This document shows positions 1 to 11,258 of a stretch of DNA of 64,000 nucleotides, piece after piece. The notes below the pieces were generated by a model. It was not told the origin of the DNA. It did no database searches and saw nothing but the letters and a program-made list of their open reading frames with translations. Both the position numbers and the translations under genes were made by a program. The DNA lies in the NCBI GenBank assembly GCA_027563935.2, contig CM050446.2, positions 32,801,501 to 32,865,500 on the forward strand, written 5' to 3'. The stretch is from Costus lasius. Lineage: Eukaryota > Streptophyta > Magnoliopsida > Zingiberales > Costaceae. Position 1 is the stretch's first letter; every line of letters starts with the position of its first letter.

Positions 1-1340
1 CATCGAGTCTTGCGTTGCCATGAAGCTGATTGTTCACAAGGGAGATTCCTATTGTATGACATTCAAAGGGAGCCCATTCTGCCTTCCACTACCAAACCCA
101 GAGCTTACATCTGTCAGAGTCTGTGGAAACTGGCGCATCCAGCCAGTTGAGGACGCACAGCCCGACCCAGTCGACACTGCACCACCAGTACCTAGAGAAT
201 TTTCCTTTGGTGGCACCTCCTCTCACAATTCTATGATGTCTGTGTTGCAGAAAATCAGGGAGGAGCAACTCCATCAACGGGAGATGATTGATATCCTGGA
301 CACCATCGTTACCCACATCCAGCAGAACCAATCTTCGCATTGGGAGTCCATGGAAGCACACATGCAGAGACAACACAAAATGATGGGATCAGTCTGGGAG
401 AAGATATCGATCATGGACGACCGGCTATCCGCACTCTCTGAGGACACAACAGCTCGCATGAACATTTCTTCCAACGAGGAGGCCAAGCCCGACTATAGCG
501 CACGCGGGAAGAGCAAGAGCTCCCGAGCATCTGGCTTTCGCTCGCGTAAACGGAGGTAGCCCCCCATCAGCATCGGCATCATCATCCACTCCTCTCACAG
601 TACGATATTGCATAGAGGACTATGCAAACTTTTAGAGTGGGTGAGCTTTCTACATTCCATTTTCTATTCTCTTGCTTCATGCGGCTACATGACTGTGACA
701 CCTTAATCTTGCTATTTTGGATGGATATTTTTACTTTGTGATGGATATTATGTGGCATTGTATCTTATATGCCATCATATTCGTGGGCCTGGTTCACATC
801 TTCAGGCCCCCACTCTGTGACAGATTTGTATGACATCATTTTCTTGACTGTGTCCGTACCGTACTTTGATTTGATGATTATGTTTTTCATACATGCTGTG
901 TGAAAATTTTTTCCATGAGTTAGCATATGTATGAATTGTCCTATGATAGCCATGTTAATGTTTTATGAGCTGAATGCATGATTGGTTAGGAATAATCAAT
1001 ATTTGTTGATAATACCTCCTTGTTAGGATTACTTTTTGATCATGTCCATATATTTTATGATTTAGAAATCTGGTAATTTGATTGATTTGAGTTGTTCATT
1101 AGTAGGTCAAACATAACTATGATTGTTAAACCAACTAAAGCTTGCAACTTACATGAAAATCGTATTGAGATACATATTCTTTTAGTTATTCTTTGAATTC
1201 CTTTCTTTTGTTGGGGAAACACTACATTTGTCAAAATGGATATGTGATCAACTGCGGAGCATGTTTATAAAAAATTTTTTTTTCACTCACCCTTAGATTC
1301 CTCTACTTGGCACTGCGCAAAATGAAGCGGGTAGAGGCCA
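1..1340 (+). mobile_element. 3' internal end of Ty3/gypsy element A
   Basis: Holds the C-terminal part of an accessory ORF (to 559) followed by about 780 bp of non-coding 3' region. The stretch 580-820 is recognisably similar to the minus strand of 54560-54800 (shared GCATAGAGGACTATGC, GAGTGGGTGAGC and GGGCCTGGT blocks), so A and element B belong to the same group. A CTCTACTTGGCACTG motif at about 1301-1315 matches the 3' regions of elements B and C. The homology stops near 1340, before any polypurine tract, where unrelated LTR-like DNA begins. Element type (Tat/Athila-like, non-chromovirus) is inferred from the shared accessory ORF and LTR style. Confidence 0.7.
2..559 (+). CDS. Retrotransposon accessory protein, C-terminal part (putative plant transposon protein family)
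   Basis: The frame is open from the window edge; residues before Met at 20 read IESCVA and match LESCIA in the element C homologue (near 10610), so position 20 is an internal Met and the true start lies outside. About 186 residues are seen. The first 50 align with element C (KLIVHKGDSYC against KMIVREGDTFC, then LPLP and NW motifs). The middle is a Gln/Glu/Met-rich helical stretch (residues about 75-145, coiled-coil-like) and the C-terminus is very basic (RSRKRR), compatible with nucleic-acid binding or nuclear entry. I associate it with the family annotated in plants as putative plant transposon protein; its function is not known to me. This copy has no stop within the visible frame, unlike the one in C. 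Confidence 0.65.
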   Translation: MESCVAMKLIVHKGDSYCMTFKGSPFCLPLPNPELTSVRVCGNWRIQPVEDAQPDPVDTAPPVPREFSFGGTSSHNSMMSVLQKIREEQLHQREMIDILDTIVTHIQQNQSSHWESMEAHMQRQHKMMGSVWEKISIMDDRLSALSEDTTARMNISSNEEAKPDYSARGKSKSSRASGFRSRKRR

Positions 1341-2555
1341 TGACCCACGGAAATATAAGTGGAGCTTAAGGCTACCCTAGTTTATGGGTACCCTCAGGCA
1401 CCCTTGCATTGCATGCATCATGTAGCTACATATGGTAGGTTTTGTATTTTTCTTTTTATGGAAATTATGTTGCATCATGGTAGGATTAGTGCATGGTAGT
1501 GTTGCATCATAGTAGGAGTAGTGTAATAAGCATTTACAATTCATGTGGACAAGCTCAAGACTAGCTCAAAGCTCACTCAACAAAGCTAGCTCCAATTAAG
1601 GAAAGTCACTTCCAAGCCAAGTTCCAAGTGAAGACTTGAGATGAAAGGAGTTCATCTCACCTTTCCACATTTGTTGGCCACCATCCACCTTGCAAGAAAT
1701 CGGTTTCTATGTCAAATCCTCAAGGGATATGCGCCCACTCAAGATTTGATTAAAGCTCTCCATCAAATCCCTTGAATCAAGGAATCAAAATGCATTCACA
1801 CCATGGAAGGAAGGAGCCACGCCAATTCAAGAAACATTCTCACCTTTTCTTGGCGCCCAAGCAAAGAAGGATGCGTCAAAGCCACTAAAAGGTTTCCAAA
1901 TTTGTCCAAGCCAAAGAGGAAGGAATTCAAACACCAATCAAAGATGGAAATAGCTCAAAAGAATTCGATCAAATCCTCACCAAATAAGGAAGCTTTATCA
2001 CCCAAGCCGCCCAAACAAGCAAAGCACTCTTTTCAACTTTCAGCCAAGCAAAGGAATAATTCAAATTCTCAACCACGCAAGGAAATTCACACAAGGAAAG
2101 TATGCAAGCGCCAACCTCATGGCATTGAAGACCAAAATCTCTTTCTTATTTTGCTCTTTTGTAACGTTGAGCAAATTGTCTAAAAACACTTGTAAATGCA
2201 TGTAGATGCAGAATTTGGATAATGGAATTGTTGAGTAGTTGCCTAGCAACTTTGTGTGCTTGTGTCGCCCCCTCCCTCTCCTTCTCATCTGAGGTGCTTG
2301 TGTCACCTATCTTCTCTTCTTCCCCAAGGGCCAAGGTTCCCTTCGCTAACCTCTTCTTCAAAGGCTCTCGCCATCTTTTGTGCAAGAACCATCTTCTTCA
2401 ACAAGTGGCGCATCCATTCCCTCATCACCAACCATTTGTGAATCTAATCCATCTCCTTCATCAACACTTGGCACAAAGACCTTCAACCACTCTCCAAGGA
2501 TCCACAACTCCAAGGGAACCTCCATGGATCAACTCCTTCAAGACATATAATCGGC
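1341..2555 (+). repeat. LTR-like segment, unassigned family
   Basis: No credible gene; the long frames here are low-complexity and Pro/Ser-rich. Parts resemble the solo LTR at 35795-37391: both have GTAGTTGCCTAG (2235-2246; 36577-36588), then GCTTGTGTCGCC, then a pyrimidine-rich stretch with an AAGGGCC-like block, in the same order. I therefore call it a truncated LTR of a related family sitting between the 3' region of element A and the A LTR. Neither terminus is clear. Confidence 0.45.
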
Positions 2556-2572
2556 CTGAAAAATACGGCCAG

Positions 2573-2795
2573 GTGAACCCCATGGGGTTCATCAGATCAT
2601 TCGCCAGGCTGGAGGAACTTCACAGTGAGAATCACGGCCAGGTGAACCCCACCGGGTTCACCGGATTTCCTGAAGGCCGAAACCAGTCCAGAGAGAAGCA
2701 CGGCTGGGTGAACCCCATGGGGTGCACCGCGCTTCTATTCGCCCAAACTCACAGAAGGAATCACGGGTAGGTGAACCCGGCGGGGTTCACCTGTG
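2573..2795 (+). repeat. Tandem palindrome array in LTR A
   Basis: Four units at a spacing of about 63 bp (near 2573, 2636, 2699 and 2762), each containing a GGTGAACCC / GGGTTCACC inverted repeat after CACGGCC-like bases. The array lies about 130 bp upstream of the TATA box. The equivalent place in LTR B carries a similar but diverged array (about 52930-53180). Confidence 0.8.
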
Positions 2796-2921
2796 ATTCC
2801 AACCCAGTCACGCATGAGACCGAGTTCCACTTGGTTTTTCCTTGATTTCTCACTCGTTTGAAGTCCAAATTTGGCAAGTGAGGTGTCTATGGAAAGCTCT
2901 TTCAGAGGCGAACAGATGGAA

Positions 2922-2929
2922 TATAAAAG
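2922..2929 (+). promoter_or_regulatory. Probable TATA box of LTR A
   Basis: TATAAAAG followed by CCCC; LTR B has TATAAAAGCCC in the corresponding place on the minus strand (52818-52825 region). Conservation between the two LTRs supports a real promoter element. Confidence 0.65.
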
Positions 2930-3814
2930 CCCCAATCTTCTTTCCCTAAACATTGAGCATTCATGCGAAGAAGCGGCGCGGGAGGAAGAACACGGCGACA
3001 GAGGCGACTTTTGGAGATTTTCGGAGATTGAGACACACGATCATCATGATTTCTTCAGGATTCCTTCGGTTCATCGTCTCCTTCCCCTCAGCTTCATTTT
3101 CTTATACTTTTCATTTCATTAAAAGAGAGATTTTGAGCATTTCAATGACGATTGTAGCGTAAACCCTATTTTGGGGCTTGGTGGAAACCCTTTGATGATT
3201 TTAATTGCAAACTTTGTATCTATTTATGTTATTTGGTATGAATTGTGAGTATATTTTACTTTGACATATTTATTTCGTGGTTTTACCTTGGCCGAGTGAT
3301 TTTGCGTGTTAGCCGTTACGATTCATATCGAGAGAAGGATCGTAAAGGTCGAACCTCTGAGTAAAACTTGTGAGACCTCAACACGAGAGTGCTTGGTCTT
3401 CGCTCGAGGATTTCATAGTCTACCATAGAACTCATTGGGTTCATCTTAGAACGATCCACCGCGAGAGTAGGAGGTTGGTCTAAAACGAATACCGGGGTGT
3501 ATCACTCGAGAGAGGGCACCTTGTACCCTAGGGTTAGACTACTTGTCCAAAACCAATAAACCAAATAACTAATATCTTTCTTGTGCGATTAAGATTATCA
3601 TCGTGGTGGAAGCCGTAGCCCTGAATTCTCTCTTATATCTTTTCTCTACCGAAGTAGTTGCACTTGTTTGTTTTCGATTTCTGTCTTCAAAAACCCACGT
3701 TTCGATTCGCCTAGCTATTAGGACTCGGACTTTCTAGTACTCAACCTTGTTCCCTGTGGGATTCGACATCTTTTATATTACTTCGACATATCCGTGCACT
3801 TGCGGAGCGTGTCA

Positions 3815-4853
3815 GAGGTTTCAATAAATAAATCATTAAGATTATAGACAATGTCATCTACATCATGTATACTACAGCAGGATCCAGAATTTGATGGGTT
3901 TTTCATGGCTTTATTCAAGTCATACTCAATTCTTTCATCCCCAATGTTAAGTGTAAGCTTACCGTTCTTTACATCAATAAGTGCTCCCGCTGTGGCTAAG
4001 AATGATCTACCAAGTATGTGGGGATTCTTGCATCTTCTTCCATCTCAAGAATTACAAAATCTGCTGGGATGAAATATTTACCTACTTGGATAGACACATC
4101 TTCAAGAATTCCTACAGGGTATTTAACTGAACGATCGGCGAGCTGCAAAGATATAGAAGTCGGTTTAAGCTCTCCCATGTCCAATTTCCTGCAAAATAGA
4201 CAATGGCATTAGACTTACACTAGCAACGGCTCGGTCAAAAGCCATGCCCCCAATAAAACAAGGTATAGAGAAACTACCTAGATCTTTTAATTTCGGTGGC
4301 AACTTGTTTTGGATAATAGCACTACATTCTTCAGTAAGAGCCACAGTACCATAGTCCTCTATTTTTCTCTTTTTAGACAAAATTTCTTTCAAAAATTTAG
4401 CATATGTGGGCATTTGAGATAAAGCTTCAATAAATGGAATATTGATGTAAAGCTTTTTCAAAATATCAAGAAATCTCCCAAACTGTTTGTCTAATTTTTC
4501 TTACAGTAGTCTCTGGGGAAAGGGTATAGGTGGCCTATGTGGTGTAGTATAATTAGGTTTAGAAACATCATTCTGACATGACACATCACCTTTTGGTTCA
4601 TCACCCTTTTGAGGTGGCAGACCAGCTTGGGCTTGCTCATGTACAGAAGATTTTCCTAACTCTAATTCTTCATCATGATCATCATTAGGCTCTTTTTCAT
4701 TGTTCACAACTCTCCCTTTGGGTTCCTCTAATTGTCTCCCACTTCTAGTAATGATAGCACTACAGTGTTTCCTAGGATCCAATTCAGGTATTTGATCTTC
4801 TAGAGTTTTTTTTTGTAAGCAGCTAAAGATCCTATTTGAGAGGTAAGATGACT
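3815..4853 (-). pseudogene. Element D Gag C-terminus and aspartic protease, broken
   Basis: Reading right to left: Gag C-terminal linker (AIITRSGRQLEEPKG, acidic/Pro-rich), a KKLYINIPF segment, then a retropepsin domain ending in GSCC and VDDIV motifs near 3850. All parts align to the intact order in element C (21850-23200). The protease has lost its catalytic motif: C reads FDRALCDLGASVSLMP, D reads FDRAVASVSLMP at about 4220-4245, so the active-site Asp is deleted. There are also frame breaks near 4190, 4500 and 4800. The other half of this Gag is at 26658-27690; C is inserted between them, and the LTR of A cuts D at 3814. Confidence 0.8.
4794..4853. repeat. Left copy of ~60-bp direct repeat flanking element C
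   Basis: Starts GATCTTCTAGAG and ends AAGATGACT. The right copy is 26658-26715. The copies differ by the length of a T-run (9 versus 7) and one A/G. Far longer than the 5-bp TSD expected for LTR retrotransposons. Confidence 0.85.
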
Positions 4854-6860
4854 ACCCAACAGGTAGGTGCACAAACTTATCTCTGGTGGATACTCAGGAT
4901 ACCAAAGACTTGTTGTATCCAAAAACTTGTTGTTACTTCCGCAAGTGCACGGATACTCGAAGTAATAAAGAAAGTATCGAATCCACAGAGACCTACGTTG
5001 TCAAGTACCGAATAATTGATTTCTTACTATCTAGGCAATCGAATAGAAGTCAAGCAATGATCGAAAAACACACGGGAGAGTTTAATCAGAGAGAAACTGG
5101 GACTAGGGTTTCATTCACTTTAATTTTCATGACTAGATAAAAATAGATGTTCATCAATCCAGTTTTACAATGATAAAGACATAATTTACTTCATAAGTGG
5201 ATTATGTCACTTTCGTGCAGACAACCATGCAGGGACTAATCTTCGCTTTCGCGCAAGATTTATCCCAACGCTGTAAATAAGTAAATCACCAAACGAAGAA
5301 TTCAAGGATCACTTTCGTACATCCGAATTCTAAGTTGATCATCTCGAGTGGAATCTCGAGGGTCACTTTCACGCATCTGAGTTTCAACACACGTTCTACC
5401 TATGGTTCTCCAACGTTTCGATCCTCACTTTCATGCAAGATCTCCACGTTTGATACAATAACTCAATCCTAGGTTCATAATTATCAAACATGGCAATAAA
5501 ATTTCCAAAATCAAGAAATAAGAACTTAACCTAATTTCTTACGGTGAGTTTCTATTATTCAATTTTAGGGTTCCAAGTTCTCAAGCAAATCACTTTTCAG
5601 TCCATATTGCGAAAACTCTATATCAAAGGAGAATTTTAGAGCAATAATATCATAGGTAGAATCATCAAAATAGAACTATCATGATGAAGGTAAAAAAGTA
5701 TCTAGTCATTGAGAAAATCAAAGGGAATTACTCCCCCATGTCCCATAAAGGTTTAAGCTAGCATAGTGAAGGAGTTACAATAATCTCTGGTTTCAAAAGA
5801 TCAAAAATCAAAGGGAAAAGAAGGTTTCAGAAAATACACCACGGCTGTAATATAAATTACAGCCGTAATTTTGAGTTGAGCGTCGATGAACAGTAGCGGC
5901 GCCTCCCTTTTTGTTGATTTCTCCTCCAATTGATCTCCTTTCCCTCTGAAACTTATGGGGCATGTTCTCTTCCTCCAGACGTAGCTTCCCTTCAAATTTC
6001 ATGGCCGGAGATGCACTGTGTGCGTCGCGGTGGCGAAACCCTAGGCGGCGGTTGAAATCTCGATTTCTCTCTATATGGTGGATGAAAATTGGGGCTTTTG
6101 GTGTCCTCCTCTTCCTCTCGGTGAAAGCTTTCTCACTTCTTCTTACAGCTTCAAATTTAAGGGTCTGGATCATCCGCAATCTTCTCCGCAAAAATCGGGC
6201 TTCGAATTGGACTGTGGAAGTCGCGTTTTGGAAGGAAATTACGACAGTGTAATATGTTACGGCATTGCCGTAAAATCAGTCAAGTGTTCTAGTCTAAGAT
6301 CTTCACAAAATTCTGCATCGTAAAATGCTTCATGGCGGTGCCGTAAAATCAGTTGCACACTCTGGTCGGGAATGTCTAGAAAATATGGCCCATGAAATAG
6401 TTTACGGTAGTGCCGTAATTTTAGTGAATCTCTCTAGTCTGAAAGCGCTCCAAATTACGGTTGTGTAATTTCTTATGGCAGTGCCGTAAAATCCAAAAAA
6501 TGTTCTAGTGATAAACTCCCCAAAATTACGGCAGGTGCTCTGATATTACGGTATCGTATGGAAATACGGTACCGTAATATAGATTACGGCCCTGCCGTAT
6601 TTTGGTTTATTGCTCCGATTTGCGTGAAATTTGTCATGTGATCTCCTCTTGACGATAGTAACTCTTTCATGTATTTGATTTTGCTTGAAAGCGCCTAAAA
6701 ATAGTGCCTTTTTACGTAAAAATTACCAAAAAACCAAAATAGAAGTAGATTTTAAAATATTTGATAAATTTGGCATAAAAAAAAAGGCAAAAAAGCTTCA
6801 ATTTAGCATGAAAAGGTATATAAAATGATACAAAATATACTATATATTTTGGTGTCATCA
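4854..6860 (-). repeat. 3' LTR of element C
   Basis: Minus-strand start TGATGACACC at 6860; pairs with the LTR at 24625-26657 (same U5 extension, same palindrome array). The U5 end at 4854 is damaged: the partner begins tgttgtatcccaacaag on the plus strand, this one only acccaacagg. Internal 3' sequence (GCTTGGGGACAAGC, 6878-6891) lies just beyond 6860, which makes this the 3' LTR. Confidence 0.85.
6236..6600. repeat. Tandem TTACGG...CCGTAA palindrome array in the C 3' LTR
   Basis: Core GGCNNTGCCG-like palindromes at about 6261, 6334, 6406, 6477, 6550 and 6588, mostly about 72 bp apart, with similar spacer text between them (TCTGGTC, AAAATC). The same array is in the LTRs at about 8930-9295, 26030-26390 and 28975-29345. 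Confidence 0.85.
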
Positions 6861-7633
6861 AAATACATAAGGCTCAAACTTTGCTTGTCCCCAAGCAAAA
6901 ATCAAAAATTGATTAAAAGATAAACTTTTTCATGCTCAATAAATTTCTAAAATACAATCATCAATGAAAAATTCTATCAATTGCTTCATAAAACTTTAGA
7001 TAAACATATTATTCTTAGAACTCAATCTTCCAGATTCTCAACTCAATCAAATAAAACTCTACAACTTGCACAATAAATAAAATTTTCAATCTCAAGACTT
7101 CACCTAATTTCAGTTTAAATCTATTATGCTTTTGTTTACAGGAATTAGGTTTCCAAGATCTTTTTCCACACAATTTTTTTTTAATTCTTTTCTTTTTCAT
7201 GTATTTTCATTGTTTTTGCATAGATGGCATGTACCCACTTGAATACATACTTTTTATTTTGACTTCAACTCTTATCTTCGGTACCACTATCAATTTTACA
7301 TAGTGCCAAGTAGAGGAATCTTATTATTTTTCTCTCTCATTATATTTTAGACATAGACTTCAACCCATGTCTTAGGTACCACCATCAATTTTACATAGTG
7401 CCAAGTAGGGGAGTCTCTCACTATTTTTATGGATCTTGGATTCTTCTTTCACAACAAATAGCAAAATAGATTAAACATCTACTAAGTTGATTAATCGATA
7501 TCAATTCACAAATCATACTCATATGCTCATTTTATTTAAAGGAGTAGTTTCACCTTTAGATCTTTTTCCTCAAATTACACATCTACCCAAAATTTCATGC
7601 ATCAACCAATGTCAAATTTCAGAAGATAGATAT
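6861..7633 (-). other. 3' untranslated region of element C, distal part
   Basis: No ORF of note. Contains the minus-strand motif GCTTGGGGACAAGC (6878-6891), typical of the region before the 3' LTR in plant Ty3/gypsy elements, and a tandemly duplicated CTTGGCACTAT...GGTACC hairpin motif (7285-7305 and 7380-7400). Sequence next to the LTR reads GCCTTATGTATTT, not a clear polypurine tract. Interrupted at 7633 by a solo LTR. Confidence 0.65.
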
Positions 7634-9552
7634 TGTTGTGTCCGCAAGTGCACGGATACTCGAAGTAATAAAGAAAGTATCGAATCCACAGGGACCTACG
7701 TTGTCGAAAACTAAATAGCTGATTTCTTGCTATCTAGGCTAATCGAAGTAGTGAGAATAGAAATTGAAAGCTAAAAACGGAATTATCAGAGAGAAAAGCT
7801 GGGACTAGGGTTTCGTTCACTTTAACTTTTACGAGCTAGATATGAATAAGGATTTCGTTAGTTTAAATTTATCATGATGAAGATGTAATTTACTAAATAA
7901 AAGGGTTGTTTCACTTTCGTGCAAACAACCGCACAGGGATTTATCCTCGCTTTCGCGCAAGAATCTTCCCAACACTGAAGATAAGTAAATCATCAAACAA
8001 TGAATTCAAGGATCACTTTCGTGCATCCGAATTCAATGCTGATAATCTCTAGTGGAGATTCAAGGATCACTTTCTTGCATCCTAGTCTCAACACTAGTTT
8101 TACTCATGGATCTCCAACGTTCCGATCCTTGCTTTCGCACAAGATCTCCACGTTTGACAAATAGACTCGATCTATAGGTTCATGTTATAATTATGACAAT
8201 TAATCTACTAGAACAGATCAAATTAGATCTAACCTAAGGAAGGGATCCTAACATGCAATTCTTGGGTTCCAAATTCTCAAGCAATTACCTTTGGGTCTCA
8301 AGCGAAAATTCTAAGAACATAATTAGTAACATGAACTTATTGAGAGTCTAAGTACAATTATCACATGAGCAAAATCATCATGGTAATATTAAACTCAACG
8401 AAATAGTAAAAATAGTCATCTAGTCATTAGAAATCAAGTGAATTATTCCCCCATGTCCCAAAAGTAGTTTAAGCTATCATCATGAGGGAATTACAATAGA
8501 TCATGGTTTCAGAGGATCGAAAATCGAAGTAAAAGAGAAGTTTAGAAAATACAGCACGGCTGTGAAGTATTTCAGAGCCGTAATTTTGCAGGAACCGCCG
8601 ATGAACAGTGCCGGCGACTCCTTTTTCTTCGATTTCTCTTCCAATCGATCTCCTTTCGGTCTAAAACTTCTGGCATTTTGTCTCCTCCTTCAGACGAAGC
8701 TTCAATATGAAAATTACGGCCGGAGGACGTCTGGATCGAGCGTGGCGGTGAAACCCTAGACGGCGGCGTGGATCACGATTTCTCCCTTGACAGTACACGA
8801 AATTTGGGGCTCTTGGTCTCTCCGTAATCCTCTCGTGAAAAGCTCTCCCTCTGCTTCTTACGGCATCCGATTTTAGGCTCTGGATCGCTCGCGATCTTCT
8901 CCGCAAGAATCAGGCGTCGCGTTCATAACAGCAATTATGGCAGTGTAATGTCTTACGGCACTGCCGTAAAATCGCTCGAGTCTTCTGTTCTGATGTCGTC
9001 GGGAATTACGGCACCGTAATCTGGTTTACGGTAGTGCCGTAAAATCGGCCGAACTCTCTGTTCGCGAATGTCTGGAAATTACGGCCCATGTAGTTTCTTA
9101 TGGTAGTGCCGTAATTTCGGGTGAAGTTTCTATTATGAAGCTCTCCGAAATACGGTACCGTAATGTTGCTTAGGGCAGGTGCCGTAAAATCCAAAAATCT
9201 TTTTGTTCAGAAACTTCTCAAAATACGGTAGGGCTAGGATTTTATAGTACTGTTTGGAATTACGATACCGTAAAATGGGTTACGGCACTGCCGTAATTTG
9301 CTGAATTGCTTCGTTTTGCATGAAATTTCTTGGGTGATTTCCTCTTGATGATGATAACTCTTCCATGTATTTGATTTCGCTTGAAAACGCTTTAAATAGT
9401 GTCTTTTTGCCTGAAAAATATGAAAAACCAAAATAGAAGTAGACTTTGCAATATTTGATGGATTTAATATAAAAACAAGTAAAAGATCCTCAATTTAGTA
9501 TGAAAAGGTATCCAAAATGAACCAAAATATACTACAAATTTTGGTGTCATCA
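7634..9552 (-). repeat. Solo LTR, Ty3/gypsy, TSD GATAT
   Basis: Minus-strand TGATGACACC...GGACACAACA with exact 5-bp TSD GATAT at 7629-7633 and 9553-9557. Same family as the C LTRs (palindrome array about 8930-9295) but without the U5 extension. Inserted in the 3' region of element C. Small ORFs inside are LTR shadows. Confidence 0.9.
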
Positions 9553-9557
9553 GATAT

Positions 9558-10044
9558 GCATTGAAGAAATAAATCTAACATGATAAGTTTAGTTCTAATC
9601 ACAAGCTTGAATTCACTATCATCAAGAATTAAACAAGTCATCAACATTATTTTCACAAATAAATTAAGGCTATAAATCACATCAATCTAAAATATACTTT
9701 TCATGAAAACATCACAATATCATATCATCAAGAATATAAAAATATCATCATCATGTAGTATTACCATATTGAAGATAAAACTTAGTAAATAAATCTCAGA
9801 ATTTATCCATACAACCATATTGAAAAGAAATGTCAGTAAATAAAATCCATCACACAATCCATATTAAATGTGAAAAACCAATACCAATATTATACAACCA
9901 CATCGAATTAAAATATTTTTAATTTAGCAGTGTGGGCATGAGAAGTTTGGAAGAGTCATCCTTCCCTATAAAACATGGAACATCAATAAGATATGGAAAA
10001 ATAATATAGCAAAGAAGTAAGGGAGGATAATTCTTACAAAACAT
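9558..10044 (-). other. 3' untranslated region of element C, proximal part
   Basis: AT-rich, no credible ORF. Lies directly after the accessory ORF stop on the minus strand and continues, across the solo LTR, at 7628. Confidence 0.55.
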
Positions 10045-11258
10045 CTACTGCACATCACCAGGGTGTGTAGCCTCAGCATCATAATGTGGTTGCCCTTCTT
10101 GATCACTGTAGTAGCCATATCTCCTCTGGTCTTCATATCCAAAGCGATCATTGAGGAAATTCCCCATGTCCTCCATATGGTCTCTCAATCTCTCTACATC
10201 TTGATGGAGGTGCCCAAGAGACTCAGTCACCTTCCCCAAGGAGTCAATCACCCTCTCCATGCGGCGCTCCTGATTATACATATGTGCATGCAGATCCTGG
10301 AATCCGGGATCATGAGCACTAGGAAATCCTCCTCTAGGTGTGTGTGAAGAATCACCAGCAGGGTGTGAAGAATCATGATGGGGTGACTCCATGCCAAAGG
10401 GGTCACCTCTTCCACCCCATGTGGGTGGCGGCGGAATAGTGTAAGTGGTGGTGTAAAGGCTGCTTCGGCGGCACTCGGAGATAACTTCCAATTTGCTCTA
10501 TCTCTGACGGTGGTTTTCTCAATGTGGGGTAAAGGTAGAGTAGGGACATTTGGTCCAAGGACCAAACAAAAGGTATCCCCCTCTCTCACAATCATCTTCA
10601 TAGCTATGCAAGACTCAAGATCAAGCCTTGCATTCCCCTTTGCAAGTTCCACTCCATAGAGCTCTATTCCAAAATACTGGGCTATTGGAGTGATCAATAC
10701 TCTTATCACTATAGCTCCCCTTTTTGCCGTAGCAACTTTGTCCATATGTTTCACCATAAAGAAAGCCACATCCACAGCAAATCCATTCAGCATTCCCCAA
10801 AGAAAATACAACTCAGCTTGATGGACCATACCGTCACTATCTCCTCTTCCAAACACCGTGTGTGCAAGCACCCTATGTGCATACTTAATGCATGGATTCA
10901 TGATCTTTGAAGCTCTAGAAGAAACAACATAGTAATGACTCTCATTAGTAATCTGATTCTAAAAAATGCTCTCAATGAACCCAAGGGGTATCTCAGTGTA
11001 ACCTCATGTGCTCAGCTCAAAGATATCTCTGACTTCCTGCAGTGTAAGTTTCCTCTCTTCATTGGCTAGTCTAAAAGTGATTTCTCCTTCTGCAGGTCCA
11101 TTTGAGAACTCCTTCAAATCAATAATCAAACTACTCATAAACTCCAAAACCAATGGCAAATAAGTGTGTGGAGTCATCTGGAAAAATTTCTTAGCCTGGA
11201 TCCTATCAAACATCCATAGCACATCTTCATATAAACCCAAAGCTTCCAAAGTCCTCCT
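10045..11258 (-). pseudogene. Element C accessory protein (putative plant transposon protein family), main part
   Basis: Minus-strand fragments LEALGLYEDVLWMFDRI, then IMNPCIKYAHRVLAHTVF, then ESCIAMKMIVREGDTFC and a His/Asp-rich helical tail (MERVIDSLGKVTESLG). The middle aligns with the ORF at 2-559. It is broken by stops near 11004 and 10960 and by a frame change near 10450. The first exon-like part lies at 20603-20772: the copia element at 11259-20602 was inserted inside the coding sequence, and the frame rejoins once one TSD copy is removed. Function unknown; the position between protease and 3' region suggests an element-specific accessory product. Confidence 0.7.

Larger units (their letters stand above)
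2556..3814 (+). repeat. LTR of Ty3/gypsy element A, 5'-truncated
   Basis: Matches in reverse orientation the LTR of element B (51939-53432): GGTGAACCCC palindromes, a TATAAAAGCCC promoter, GTAGCGTAAACCCTATT near 3156, then TTGTTCCCTGTGGGATTCGA and the end TGTCA at 3810-3814. B ends in the same TGTCA. About 250 bp of the LTR start is missing. Since the internal 3' end lies upstream (1-1340), this is the 3' LTR of A, and the DNA after 3814 (element D) is its target. Confidence 0.75.

Noticed and set aside
2222..2770. 182-residue plus-strand frame
   Set aside because: Runs from the LTR-like segment into the palindrome array of LTR A; low-complexity Ser/Pro/His text made by repeat DNA.
6236..6600. 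CRISPR-like array (regular spaced palindromes)
   Set aside because: Units and spacers are both repeated, lie in LTRs, and the context is a plant retrotransposon.
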